Shown here: one piece after another, positions 17,802 through 25,796 of the stretch
Layout: the number at the start of each line of letters is the position of its first letter
Position numbering within the stretch: position 1 is the first letter of the stretch
NCBI GenBank assembly: GCA_902779645.1
Contig: CACZCH010000001.1
Span: 175,542 to 239,541 of the forward strand
Direction: 5' to 3'
DNA: 64,000 bases
From: an uncultured bacterium
Lineage (GTDB): Bacteria; Cyanobacteriota; Vampirovibrionia; Gastranaerophilales; Gastranaerophilaceae
The notes under the pieces: generated by a model
What the model was told of the DNA's origin: nothing
Database searches by the model: none
The model's input: the letters and a program-made list of their open reading frames with translations, nothing else
Translations under genes and position numbers: made by a program

Positions 17802-18974
17802 TTATCCCTTTATCCCCCTTAGTTTTCCGACGAACCTTGCGAGTCTTGTCATAGCTTCTTTAAGGTTTTCGATGGAGTATGCGTAGGATATTCTTAAAAA
17901 CCCTTCCCCGCTTTCGCCGAATGCGCTTCCGGGGACAGCGGCTACACGTTCTTTTTCTAAAAACTTAGTTGCAAACTCTTCTGATGTCATCCCAAATTCT
18001 TTAATAGAAGGAAAAACGTAGAATGCGCCGTAGGGTTCAAAGCATTCAAGGTTCATTTCTTTAAATGCATTCATAAGAAATCTTCTGCGCTGATTGTATG
18101 CTCCGCGCATAAGTCTTACGTCATCATCACCGTTTCTTAAAGCTTCTATTGCGGCGTATTGGCTAGTGGTCGGGGCGCACATTATTGCGAATTGGTGGAT
18201 TTTTGTCATTTGCTTAATAATATCACTTGGTCCGCAGGCGTACCCTAATCTCCAACCTGTCATTGCGTATGATTTAGAAAATCCGTTAATCAATATTGTG
18301 CGGTCTTTCATACCTTCAAGAGATGCAATAGAAACGTGTTTACCTTTATAAGTCAGCGCTCCATATATCTCGTCTGACATAACATAAATATCTTTTTCTA
18401 TACAGATTTTAGCAATTTTTTCCAAATCTTCTCTTTCCATAATTGCACCTGTCGGATTGTTTGGAAACGGAAGAATAAGCACTTTTGTTTTTGGGGTAAT
18501 TGCATTTAAGAGCTCTTCTGCAGTCAGCCTAAATTCATTTTCTGCTTTTAGATTTATTATTACCGGTTTAGCGCCTGTAAGCAGGGCACAGGGGTAATAA
18601 GAAACGTAGGCAGGCTGTGGGATAATAACTTCATCACCCGGATTAATCATTGCCCTAAGCCCTATATCAATAGCCTCAGAGCCACCTACTGTTACAAGAA
18701 CTTCGCTCAAGGGATTGTATTCGATGCCTTGTGTACGTTTTTCGTAATTTGAGATTTCTTCTCTCAGCTCTTTTAATCCTGCATTAGAGGTATAAAAAGT
18801 TTTTCCTTGCTCGAGCGCGTAAATGCCTTCATCTCTGATATGCCAAGGTGTATCAAAATCAGGCTCACCGACACCGAGCGAGATTGCATCTTTCATTTCA
18901 GACACAAGGTCAAAAAACTTTCTGATACCTGACGGTTTCAGATTTTTTACTGTTTCATTCAAAGGTACGCTCAA
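17802..18974 (-). CDS. Class I/II pyridoxal-phosphate aminotransferase
   Basis: A 390-aa fold-type I aminotransferase (aspartate/aromatic/alanine group). Motifs: LGVGEPDFDTPWHI near the N-terminus, FPNNPTGAIM, the SDEIYGAL loop, and the pyridoxal-phosphate lysine in NGFSKSYAMTGWRLGY. The substrate-binding Arg near the C-terminus is in FLRISYA. The product probably serves transamination in amino-acid synthesis or breakdown. It overlaps lrp by 4 bp (ATGA-type coupling), so the regulator and enzyme are made together. The C-terminal residues LRGIKG are encoded by a GGGGATAAAGGG repeat that continues past the stop. Confidence 0.92.
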   Translation of the reverse strand: MSVPLNETVKNLKPSGIRKFFDLVSEMKDAISLGVGEPDFDTPWHIRDEGIYALEQGKTFYTSNAGLKELREEISNYEKRTQGIEYNPLSEVLVTVGGSEAIDIGLRAMINPGDEVIIPQPAYVSYYPCALLTGAKPVIINLKAENEFRLTAEELLNAITPKTKVLILPFPNNPTGAIMEREDLEKIAKICIEKDIYVMSDEIYGALTYKGKHVSIASLEGMKDRTILINGFSKSYAMTGWRLGYACGPSDIIKQMTKIHQFAIMCAPTTSQYAAIEALRNGDDDVRLMRGAYNQRRRFLMNAFKEMNLECFEPYGAFYVFPSIKEFGMTSEEFATKFLEKERVAAVPGSAFGESGEGFLRISYAYSIENLKEAMTRLARFVGKLRGIKG

Positions 18975-19450
18975 GAGATTACCTCTCTTTCTTCTCTGAT
19001 ATGTTCGTCAATAATTGTACCGTGGTCTTTGTATTTTTTAAGTATAAAATGTGTTCCCGTGCTTATGATGCTATCGAGAGTTGATAATTTTTCTGAAACA
19101 AACATTGCGATATCTTTTAGTGATTTTTCTTCTAAAGTAACGAGTAAATCAAATCCGCCTGAGATTAAGTATACATCACGTACTTCAGGGTAGTTATAAA
19201 TTCTTGAAGCGATTCTGTCAAAACCTTTTCCTCTTTGAGGAGTAACTTTAACTTCAATTAGCGCAGTAACTTTTTCAATAGAGGTTTTTTCCCAGTTTAC
19301 GAGCGTATGATACCCGCAAATAACTCTTTCATCTTCGAGTTTTTGAAGCTCGTTAACTACGTCTATCTCTTCTTTACCTAATCTTACTGCAAGTTCTTTT
19401 AAATCTATTCTGCTGTTTTTTTCAATAATTGATAAAAGTTCTTCTCTCAT
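18971..19450 (-). CDS. Lrp/AsnC-family transcription regulator
   Basis: A 159-aa protein with an N-terminal helix-turn-helix (residues 1-50, LLSIIEKNSRIDLKELAVRLG) and a C-terminal RAM ligand-binding domain (VTALIEVKVTPQRGKGFDRI, then VRDVYLISGGFDLLVTLEEKS). Such proteins sense amino acids and form multimers on DNA. It is co-transcribed with, and overlaps, the aminotransferase. A perfect palindrome sits 20 bp before its start, and a near copy occurs at the same place before the flavoprotein gene at 20152, suggesting autoregulation and control of that gene. Confidence 0.92.
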   Translation of the reverse strand: MREELLSIIEKNSRIDLKELAVRLGKEEIDVVNELQKLEDERVICGYHTLVNWEKTSIEKVTALIEVKVTPQRGKGFDRIASRIYNYPEVRDVYLISGGFDLLVTLEEKSLKDIAMFVSEKLSTLDSIISTGTHFILKKYKDHGTIIDEHIREEREVIS

Positions 19451-19469
19451 ATTTATCCCTTTTTGTTAT

Positions 19470-19485
19470 GTGCAAATAATTGCAC
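19470..19485. promoter_or_regulatory. Palindromic operator before lrp
   Basis: GTGCAA-ATAA-TTGCAC, perfect, 20 bp upstream of the lrp start. A near match lies at 20175-20189. The next bases add a second inverted repeat, CCTCTA/TAGAGG (19485-19501). Confidence 0.6.
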
Positions 19486-19528
19486 CTCTAATATCTAGAG
19501 GCAAAGTTACATTTACCCCTTTACCACT

Positions 19529-20152
19529 TTACCCCCTGATAAAATTTGTTTTAATTTTTTCTTCTAGCTGCGGTTTTGTAATTCCGAATTTTCTTCCTGC
19601 ATCAATACATTTAAGCATCCAAGCCATATTTCTTCCGAGAATTCTCATTGTTTGTAGTCCTTCTTCATCTTGGCGTGCTTCTTCCATTATATTTCCGTGG
19701 ATATTATTCCAGTAAGAAGAAGATACTATGGGCATATTACATATAGTAAAGTATTTATTTAAGACATCGAAGCTTGCTGTTGTACCCGAACGTCTTGCCG
19801 AGACAACTGAAGCTGCCGGTTTGAATGCAAAAGCGGAAGAGCCTGAATAGAATGCTCTGTCTAAGAGGGTAAGGATTCTTCCTGATGGGTGTGCATAGTA
19901 TACTGGAGTCCCGAACACAAACCCGTCAGCTTCTCTTGCTTTTGAGACAAAATCATTTACAACGTCATTGTATACACATTTGCCGATTTTTCTGCATGCC
20001 TGACACCCGATACAATCTCTGAGCTCAGGATTGCCAAGCTGAAAAATCTCTGTCTCTATATTTTCCGAGTTTAAAGTTCTTGCGACTTCATCTAAGGCTG
20101 TAAAAGTACAGCCATTTCTATGTGCGCTTCCGTTTAATAATAAAACCTTCAT
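19529..20152 (-). CDS. Flavodoxin-fold (iron-sulfur?) flavoprotein / FMN reductase
   Basis: A 207-aa protein of the NADPH-dependent FMN reductase group. It opens with the FMN-binding MKVLLLNGSAHRNGCTF. A Cys cluster CIGCQACRKIGKC (about residues 47-59) has the compact spacing that binds a 4Fe-4S cluster in iron-sulfur flavoproteins; FGTPVYYAHPSG is the second FMN loop. It probably moves electrons in anaerobic metabolism. The C-terminus NFIRG ends in a GGGGGTAA repeat. The gene is transcribed alone, just downstream of tRNA-Thr on the same strand, with the lrp-type palindrome 23 bp before its start. Confidence 0.85.
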   Translation of the reverse strand: MKVLLLNGSAHRNGCTFTALDEVARTLNSENIETEIFQLGNPELRDCIGCQACRKIGKCVYNDVVNDFVSKAREADGFVFGTPVYYAHPSGRILTLLDRAFYSGSSAFAFKPAASVVSARRSGTTASFDVLNKYFTICNMPIVSSSYWNNIHGNIMEEARQDEEGLQTMRILGRNMAWMLKCIDAGRKFGITKPQLEEKIKTNFIRG

Positions 20153-20174
20153 TATATCCCTTTTTATAATTATG

Positions 20175-20189
20175 GTGCGAAAATTGCAC
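20175..20189. promoter_or_regulatory. Second copy of the lrp-type palindrome
   Basis: GTGC-GAAAATT-GCAC, 23 bp before the flavoprotein start; the leaders of the two genes also share AAAAAGGGATA just before the ATG. Confidence 0.5.
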
Positions 20190-20213
20190 TCTACAACTTA
20201 TTTGACACAATAT

Positions 20214-20286
20214 AGCCGATAGTGGGACTTGAACCCGCGACCTACTCATTACGAATGAGTTGCTCTACCAACTGAGCTATATCGGC
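20214..20286 (-). tRNA. tRNA-Thr (CGT anticodon)
   Basis: 73 nt on the minus strand. Acceptor GCCGATA pairs with TATCGGC; the D arm has AGCTCAGTTGGTAGAGC; the anticodon arm ACTCA-TTCGTAA-TGAGT gives anticodon CGT (Thr, codon ACG); the T arm has GGGTTCAAGTCCC. The CCA end is not encoded. The sequence closely resembles E. coli thrW-type tRNA. Confidence 0.95.
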
Positions 20287-20439
20287 ACAATATTAAAATA
20301 GCATAAAACATAGAGTGTGTAAAATGTTTTTTAGCTTTACATTAAAAATGTTTTTGTGCTACAATAGAGGTGTAGGAGTATATATAGCTTATTTTAGCAA
20401 TACTTTTATTTTTAATACAAGGGATAGAGGAGAAAGATT

Positions 20440-22998
20440 TTGAGTCAACAAAATATATTTTCAGACGGTAAGATAGTACCTGTAAACATTAGGGATGAGA
20501 TGAAAAAATGCTACATAGATTACGCTATGTCAGTTATTGTAGGCCGCGCGCTTCCTGATGTTCGCGACGGGTTAAAGCCTGTTCACAGACGTATTTTATA
20601 CGCAATGAATGAGCTGGGCATGACTCCTGATAAGCCGTTCAAAAAGTGTGCAAGAATCGTTGGTGAAGTTCTCGGTAAATACCACCCGCACGGCGACAGC
20701 TCTGTTTATGAAGCACTCGTTCGTTTGGCTCAGGATTTTAACACAAGATACCTTTGTGTAGACGGGCATGGTAACTTTGGTTCTGTTGACGGCGACGGAG
20801 CTGCTGCAATGCGTTATACGGAAGCTCGTATGCATAAAATTACAACCTCTATGCTAGCTGATATTGATTGTGAAACAGTTGATTTTGAACCTAACTTCGA
20901 CGGTTCACTAGAAGAACCTTCCGTTCTTCCTGTTCGTTTACCTATGTTATTATTAAACGGTTCATCAGGTATTGCAGTCGGTATGGCAACAAACGTACCT
21001 CCTCATAACTTGAGAGAAGTCGTTGACGGTACAATCGCATTAATTGATAACCCGAATATAACAATCCCTGAATTAATGGAATACATTAAAGGACCGGACT
21101 TCCCGACAGCTGCTACAATAGTCGGCTTGAATGATATTAAACAAGCCTATGAAACAGGACGCGGCTCAATCAAAATGTCTGCTGTCGCAACAATCGAAGA
21201 AATCCCCGGCGGTGCAGGCAGACAGTCAAGAACTGCAATTATAGTAACTGAAATTCCTTATCAGGTTAACAAGGCTATGCTTATTCAAAAAATTGCAGAC
21301 CTTGTAAAAGAAAACAGAATTAGCGGGATCTCAGACCTTCGTGATGAATCAGACAGAGAAGGTATGAGAATCGTAATTGAGCTTAAGCGTGATGCTAAGC
21401 CGGAAGTAGTTAAAAACAATTTATTCAAATATACTCAGCTTTGTACAACATTCGGGTACAACATGGTTACTCTTTGCGGGAAACAGCCAAGACTCTTGAA
21501 CTTGTACGAAGTGCTTAATGAATTTGTTGAACACAGGGTTGAAATTGTTACAAGAAGAACAATTTTCTACTTGAAGAAAGCAAAAATCCGCGCTCATATC
21601 TTAGCAGGTTTATTGATTGCATTGGGTTCTTTAGATGATGTTATTGAATTAATCAAAAAATCCAAAACAACAGATGATGCAAGAATAGGCTTGATGAACA
21701 GATACGGTTTAGATGTTGACCAAGCTAATGCAATTTTGGAAATGCAATTAAGACGTTTGACAGGATTAGAACAAGACAAGATTAAGAGCGAATACGATGA
21801 ACTCTTAAAGAAAATTGAAGAATACGAAGAAATCCTTGCAGACCGTCAAAAAGTCTTGAATATAATTAAGGGTGAATTACTTGAAGATAAAGAAAAATAC
21901 GGCGATGACAGACGTACTCAAATAGTTCCCGATCAAGGTGAAGTTACAATCGAAGATTTGACTCCGAATACTCCTATGGCTGTATTCATAACTCACCAAG
22001 GATACTTAAAACGTATATCTTTAGATACATTCGAACGTCAAAACCGTGCGACAAGAGGTAAAGCTGGTATTAAAACAAAAGAAGACGATGATATCCAACA
22101 CTTCTTTACAGCAATGATGCACGATAAGGTATTGTTCTTCTCTTCTAAAGGTATTGTATACAGCTTGAACGTATACGACTTCCCTGAAGGCGGACGTCAA
22201 TCAAAAGGACTTCCGATAGTTAACGTTCTTCCGATAGAACAGGATGAAAAGATTACTGCGGTAGTTCCTGTAAGCAATTTCTCTCATGATTTGAACCTTA
22301 TTATGCTTACTCAGAAAGGTTACATAAAGAGAATTGAACTTGATAACTTCTCAAATATAAGAAGAAGCGGTATTATTGCAATTTCACTTGAAGAAAACGA
22401 CAGATTGAACTGGGTTAAACTTGCAAAAGGTAACGATGAAATAATAATCGGTACTTCTTGCGGTATGGCAATTCGCTTCCCGATAGAAGACCTCAGACCT
22501 TTAGGAAGAAGTGCAAGAGGTGTAACTTCTATGAAACTTAGAAGTGCAGATACAATTATCGGCTGCGATATCGTTCCTCGTGATTACGATGCAGATCTTC
22601 TTGTTGTAACTTCTGACGGATTTGGAAAACGTACAAAGCTTTCTGAATTCAGAACTCAAAACAGAGGCGGAATCGGACTTATTGCAACCAAGTTCAAATC
22701 AAGCGCATCAAGACTTGTTGCTTTGACAATAGTTGAAGAAAAAGACGAGATTATGCTTGTAACTGCAAATGGTATAGTAACACGAATTAAAGCAGGAGAT
22801 ATTTCCTGCCAAGGCAGACCTGCGACAGGTGTTAGAGCTCAAAACTTGATTGATAATGATACGGTAGCTTCTGTAAACAAAATCGTAAGCACTGATGACG
22901 ATGATGATGACACAGCTCCAAGCGGCGGTTGTACAGTTGAAGAAATGAGCGCAGGAGAACAAACATCATTAATAGATAATACAAATATTGAAGAATAG
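20440..22998 (+). CDS. gyrA: DNA gyrase subunit A
   Basis: The 852-aa subunit that cuts and rejoins DNA in the gyrase A2B2 complex. The winged-helix region has the quinolone-determining segment [15 protein letters not shown] (Ser87 and Glu91 match E. coli Ser83 and Asp87). The catalytic tyrosine is Tyr126 in MRYTEARM. The C-terminal six-bladed pinwheel begins with a modified GyrA-box, NRATRGKAG in place of QRRGGKG. The end is an acidic tail (DDDDDDTAP) typical of gyrase. The start is TTG at 20440, with AGAGGAGAAAG upstream. GyrB is not in the window. Confidence 0.97.
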   Translation: MSQQNIFSDGKIVPVNIRDEMKKCYIDYAMSVIVGRALPDVRDGLKPVHRRILYAMNELGMTPDKPFKKCARIVGEVLGKYHPHGDSSVYEALVRLAQDFNTRYLCVDGHGNFGSVDGDGAAAMRYTEARMHKITTSMLADIDCETVDFEPNFDGSLEEPSVLPVRLPMLLLNGSSGIAVGMATNVPPHNLREVVDGTIALIDNPNITIPELMEYIKGPDFPTAATIVGLNDIKQAYETGRGSIKMSAVATIEEIPGGAGRQSRTAIIVTEIPYQVNKAMLIQKIADLVKENRISGISDLRDESDREGMRIVIELKRDAKPEVVKNNLFKYTQLCTTFGYNMVTLCGKQPRLLNLYEVLNEFVEHRVEIVTRRTIFYLKKAKIRAHILAGLLIALGSLDDVIELIKKSKTTDDARIGLMNRYGLDVDQANAILEMQLRRLTGLEQDKIKSEYDELLKKIEEYEEILADRQKVLNIIKGELLEDKEKYGDDRRTQIVPDQGEVTIEDLTPNTPMAVFITHQGYLKRISLDTFERQNRATRGKAGIKTKEDDDIQHFFTAMMHDKVLFFSSKGIVYSLNVYDFPEGGRQSKGLPIVNVLPIEQDEKITAVVPVSNFSHDLNLIMLTQKGYIKRIELDNFSNIRRSGIIAISLEENDRLNWVKLAKGNDEIIIGTSCGMAIRFPIEDLRPLGRSARGVTSMKLRSADTIIGCDIVPRDYDADLLVVTSDGFGKRTKLSEFRTQNRGGIGLIATKFKSSASRLVALTIVEEKDEIMLVTANGIVTRIKAGDISCQGRPATGVRAQNLIDNDTVASVNKIVSTDDDDDDTAPSGGCTVEEMSAGEQTSLIDNTNIEE

Positions 22999-23015
22999 AA
23001 TGTAGTTTTATCATA

Positions 23016-23046
23016 ACAAGGATAGAAAGAGTATTTCTATCCTTGT
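23016..23046 (+). terminator. Long hairpin between gyrA and the TRL-like gene
   Basis: ACAAGGATAGAAA-gagta-TTTCTATCCTTGT, a perfect 13-bp stem, 17 bp after the gyrA stop and 21 bp before the next start. No T-run follows, so it may partly uncouple the two genes or protect the RNA. Confidence 0.6.
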
Positions 23047-23067
23047 GTAATTAAAAAGGAGTTAAGT

Positions 23068-23367
23068 ATGAAAAAATTCATTTTGGCAGCAGCTTTATTA
23101 ATGTTTGCATCTTCTGCTAATGCAGAGTACTTGGGCGGTTTTATTTATAGCGGAATGACTACTCCCGGAGGCGGATATACAACAGCGGTAGCATCTAAAC
23201 AAGGTAGTGCAACTTGTAAAAATATATTATTTATCGTATCTGTCGGTGACTGTTCCGTTCGTGCAGCTATGAAAAACGGCGGAATTCGCTCGTTGGCAGG
23301 ATATGACGTAAACAGAGAAAATATCTTAGGTTTCCAAACTATTACAACAAAAGCTTGGGGTAACTAA
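23068..23367 (+). CDS. TRL-like exported small protein
   Basis: A 99-aa protein with a signal peptide (MKKFILAAALLMFASSANAE). The mature part matches the TRL-like family pattern: TTAVASKQGSATCKNILFIVSVGDCSVRAAMKNGGI, then IRSLAGYDVNRENILGF. These proteins are small exported or lipoprotein-like proteins of unknown role. AAAGGAG precedes the ATG. Two Cys in the mature part may form a disulfide. Confidence 0.8.
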   Translation: MKKFILAAALLMFASSANAEYLGGFIYSGMTTPGGGYTTAVASKQGSATCKNILFIVSVGDCSVRAAMKNGGIRSLAGYDVNRENILGFQTITTKAWGN

Positions 23368-23390
23368 GAACAGATTATAAGTTTTTTATT

Positions 23391-23419
23391 AACCGTCAAA
23401 AATTATTTTTTTGGCGGTT
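23391..23419. terminator. Bidirectional terminator between convergent genes
   Basis: AACCGTCAAAAA-ttatt-TTTTTGGCGGTT (one G-T pair), followed by T-rich sequence. It ends the TRL-like gene and overlaps the 3' end of the convergent 51-aa gene. Confidence 0.75.
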
Positions 23420-23558
23420 TACTTTTTCTAAGCCATAAATCATCACCATCTTGAAACTTAACAGGTTCTGCTTTTATTTCTATCGTTTCTGCTTTTTTAG
23501 TAGATGTTTTTTTATTGTAATAATTTCCAAAAAATCCATTACCAAATGATACATTCAT
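23403..23558 (-). CDS. Small 51-aa protein under a sigma-28-type promoter
   Basis: A 51-aa minus-strand gene (MNVSFGNGFFGNYYNKKTST..., ending LRKSKPPKK). AAAGGCGG lies 7 bp before the ATG, and a sigma-28-type promoter with exact spacing lies 34 bp upstream. No membrane span; the N-terminus is Gly/Asn/Phe-rich and the rest is basic and acidic in alternation. Function unknown. The promoter suggests a role in motility, late flagellar assembly or chemotaxis. It is convergent with the TRL-like gene and ends in their shared terminator. Confidence 0.65.
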   Translation of the reverse strand: MNVSFGNGFFGNYYNKKTSTKKAETIEIKAEPVKFQDGDDLWLRKSKPPKK

Positions 23559-23591
23559 ATTATCCGCCTTTCTTTTTTTGTTTTATATTAA

Positions 23592-23618
23592 ATATCGGCA
23601 CAAATATAAAAAACTTTA
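23592..23618 (-). promoter_or_regulatory. Sigma-28-type promoter of the 51-aa gene
   Basis: Minus strand: TAAAGTTT, 11 bp, GCCGATAT. One base from the full FliA consensus in the two boxes together, with perfect spacing. Confidence 0.85.
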
Positions 23619-23687
23619 GTTTTTTTATATATATTGTTACAAAAATTTACTTTTGAAGTAAAATTATAAGTATATAAGGAGTAAAAA

Positions 23688-24716
23688 ATGAGCGAATTAA
23701 AAATATTTATGGACAAAGATATTGATACTGAACTTATTAAATCTAAAAAGATTGCAATAATAGGATTTGGTTCTCAAGGCTACGGACAAGGCTTGAACCT
23801 TGTTGATTCAGGGTGTGACGTAGTATTCGGGCTTAGAGAAAACGGAGCTTCCGCAGTTAAAGCAAGAGATTACGGATTGAGAGTAATGTCTATTCCTGAA
23901 GCTGTAAAATATGCTGATATTGTTCAAATACTTATACCGGATGAAGTTCAATCAGAAGTCTATAAAAAAGAAATAGAACCTAACTTAAGAAAAGGACAAA
24001 TTTTGATGTTCTCTCACGGGTTTAATATCCACTACGGATACATAAAAGCACCTGAAGGAGTCAGTGTCATAATGGTTGCACCTAAAGCCCCCGGGCATAC
24101 AGTCAGAAGTGAATATGTAAAAGGAATGGGTGTTCCTTCGCTTGTTGCAGTATACGGTGATAGTGCAAAAGAACATTTATCACTTGCGCTCTCATACGCT
24201 TCTGCTATCGGTTCAGGCAGAACCGGTATTATTGAAACAACTTTCAGAGAAGAAACCGAAACAGACTTGTTCGGAGAACAAGCTGTTATTTGCGGAGGGA
24301 TTGACCATCTTATTAAAGCTGGGTTTGAAGCTCTCGTTGAAGCAGGATATTCTCCTTATATGGCTTATTTTGAAGTATGCCACGAAATGAAACTTATTGT
24401 TGATTTGATTTATCAAGGCGGAATAGAAGATATGCACTATTCAATCTCCAATAACGCAGAATACGGGGATTATACAAGAGGAAGCAAAATTATTGATTCT
24501 TCCGTTAAAGAAAGAATGAAAGAAGTTATTAAACAAATCCAAGACGGAAGCTATGCAAAAGAATTTATGACAGAGATGGGTGTAAATAAGGGTAAATATT
24601 TTGGTGAACTTAGAGAACAATCAAAAGGACATCTGATAGAAAAAATCGGTTCAGAGATTCGTTCATCATTTGCCTGGGGAAACAAAGATAAATTAATCGA
24701 CAAGACTAAAAATTAA
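23688..24716 (+). CDS. ilvC: Ketol-acid reductoisomerase
   Basis: The 342-aa NADPH- and Mg-dependent enzyme that converts acetolactate or acetohydroxybutyrate in valine, leucine and isoleucine synthesis. N-terminal Rossmann motif IAIIGFGSQGYGQGLNL; metal-site and catalytic helices DLFGEQAVICGG, ISNNAEYG and SIKEMK-like end. Length matches class I KARI. AAGGAG precedes the ATG. It stands alone here, without the ilvB, ilvH or ilvD genes. Confidence 0.97.
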   Translation: MSELKIFMDKDIDTELIKSKKIAIIGFGSQGYGQGLNLVDSGCDVVFGLRENGASAVKARDYGLRVMSIPEAVKYADIVQILIPDEVQSEVYKKEIEPNLRKGQILMFSHGFNIHYGYIKAPEGVSVIMVAPKAPGHTVRSEYVKGMGVPSLVAVYGDSAKEHLSLALSYASAIGSGRTGIIETTFREETETDLFGEQAVICGGIDHLIKAGFEALVEAGYSPYMAYFEVCHEMKLIVDLIYQGGIEDMHYSISNNAEYGDYTRGSKIIDSSVKERMKEVIKQIQDGSYAKEFMTEMGVNKGKYFGELREQSKGHLIEKIGSEIRSSFAWGNKDKLIDKTKN

Positions 24717-24805
24717 TCACCAAGCGGGCAATATAAAAATTTCTTACTTTTCTTACAATAATAATGTATTCAAAAAAATACGATAGTTAAAATAAGGAGT
24801 AAGAA

Positions 24806-25072
24806 ATGAAAAAAACATTATCAATTTTAGCTGTATTGGGGATTGTATCAGTTGCAGGTATACAAACAGCAAACGCTTTTACTTGGTCAAATTTAAATCC
24901 GTTTAACTGGGGTAAGTGCAACAGATGCGAAAAGAAAATAGAAAAACCATGTTCAACAGGCTATGCAGCACCTTGCAACCCTTGTGAAAAGAAAGCACCT
25001 TGCGGCTGTCCTATCCAAAAATCTACACCTTGTGATGCGTGCGACAGATTACAGCAAGAAATGAGTAAATAA
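24806..25072 (+). CDS. Cys-rich secreted protein, 88 aa
   Basis: A signal peptide (MKKTLSILAVLGIVSVAGIQTANA) precedes a short mature part with ten cysteines in CxxC, CxC and PC units: GKCNRCEKK, PCNPCEKK, PCGCPIQ, PCDACDR. The NPFNWGKC stretch follows the cleavage site. Such proteins usually form disulfides or bind metal in the periplasm. No family recognised. AAGGAG precedes the ATG. It is convergent with the gene at 25796, only 1 bp apart. Confidence 0.8.
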   Translation: MKKTLSILAVLGIVSVAGIQTANAFTWSNLNPFNWGKCNRCEKKIEKPCSTGYAAPCNPCEKKAPCGCPIQKSTPCDACDRLQQEMSK

Positions 25073-25073
25073 A

Positions 25074-25796
25074 CTAAAGCTTAGCGCTGCCTTCGTTGTG
25101 CATTTTATTTAGGGCTTGCTTTGCTCCTTCGTAATTTCTGCAGAGTTTGATTACGAATTCAATAGACGCTTTATCCTGACGGATGGCGTCTTTTAGTTTG
25201 TATATCTCAGATAGCTGGAGTTCTTTTGTATCAGATGTAGTAAATAAATACTTTTTCAAAAGTTCTTGCGATTCAGAATCCATACCGGAGATATTATTTT
25301 TGAAAGCAAACCAGTTGTAGAGATGGTAGATAAAATAATATTTATTAATTTCTCCAAATGATAGAATAAACATCTCATTTGTTTTTAAAGCAAAAGTCTT
25401 ATTTACTCCCAGTGACAGATACAACGCTTTTAACCCTTTTTGAGGGTAAATAAATCCTTCATTTTCTCCTATCGGATTTAAAATATTTTTAGCATTTTTT
25501 AAATATTTTACTTCAGTACCTTGAGCTTTTATATATTCAAGTATACGAACCGGATTGTATTCATAAGTTTTTAGAATATTAGAAAGCTTATCTTCTAGTT
25601 CTTGTTTTTCGGCTTCTGCCATAGTGCTTAAATCCAGCAGACAATTATCTGAATAATGGCGTTTCCGTTTTGAAATGTTTTTAACTCCAAGCGTTTTAGA
25701 TAATCTGAATTTTAAAAACTTTTCTTGGAGTTCCAGAATTTTGTATATAATATTTTTACGCTGCATATTCTTTGCTTTCTTCAATAATATTTTCAC
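25074..25796 (-). CDS. Hypothetical protein, 240 aa
   Basis: Helical, basic N-terminal 60 residues, then a mostly alpha-helical acidic/basic body with a GFIYPQKGLKALYLSLG stretch and an aromatic segment NKYYFIYHLYNWFAFKN. No membrane span or known motif. The GTG at 25796 has AGGA 8 bp upstream and overlaps the preceding gene by 41 bp; an ATG at 25766 (MQRKN) would overlap by 11 bp and is the main alternative. It is translationally coupled to the 614-aa gene upstream. Confidence 0.65.
   Translation of the reverse strand: MKILLKKAKNMQRKNIIYKILELQEKFLKFRLSKTLGVKNISKRKRHYSDNCLLDLSTMAEAEKQELEDKLSNILKTYEYNPVRILEYIKAQGTEVKYLKNAKNILNPIGENEGFIYPQKGLKALYLSLGVNKTFALKTNEMFILSFGEINKYYFIYHLYNWFAFKNNISGMDSESQELLKKYLFTTSDTKELQLSEIYKLKDAIRQDKASIEFVIKLCRNYEGAKQALNKMHNEGSAKL

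Noticed and set aside
23016-23046. A riboswitch in the gyrA-TRL gap
   Set aside because: The stem is a plain perfect hairpin with no conserved aptamer features; a simple terminator is enough.
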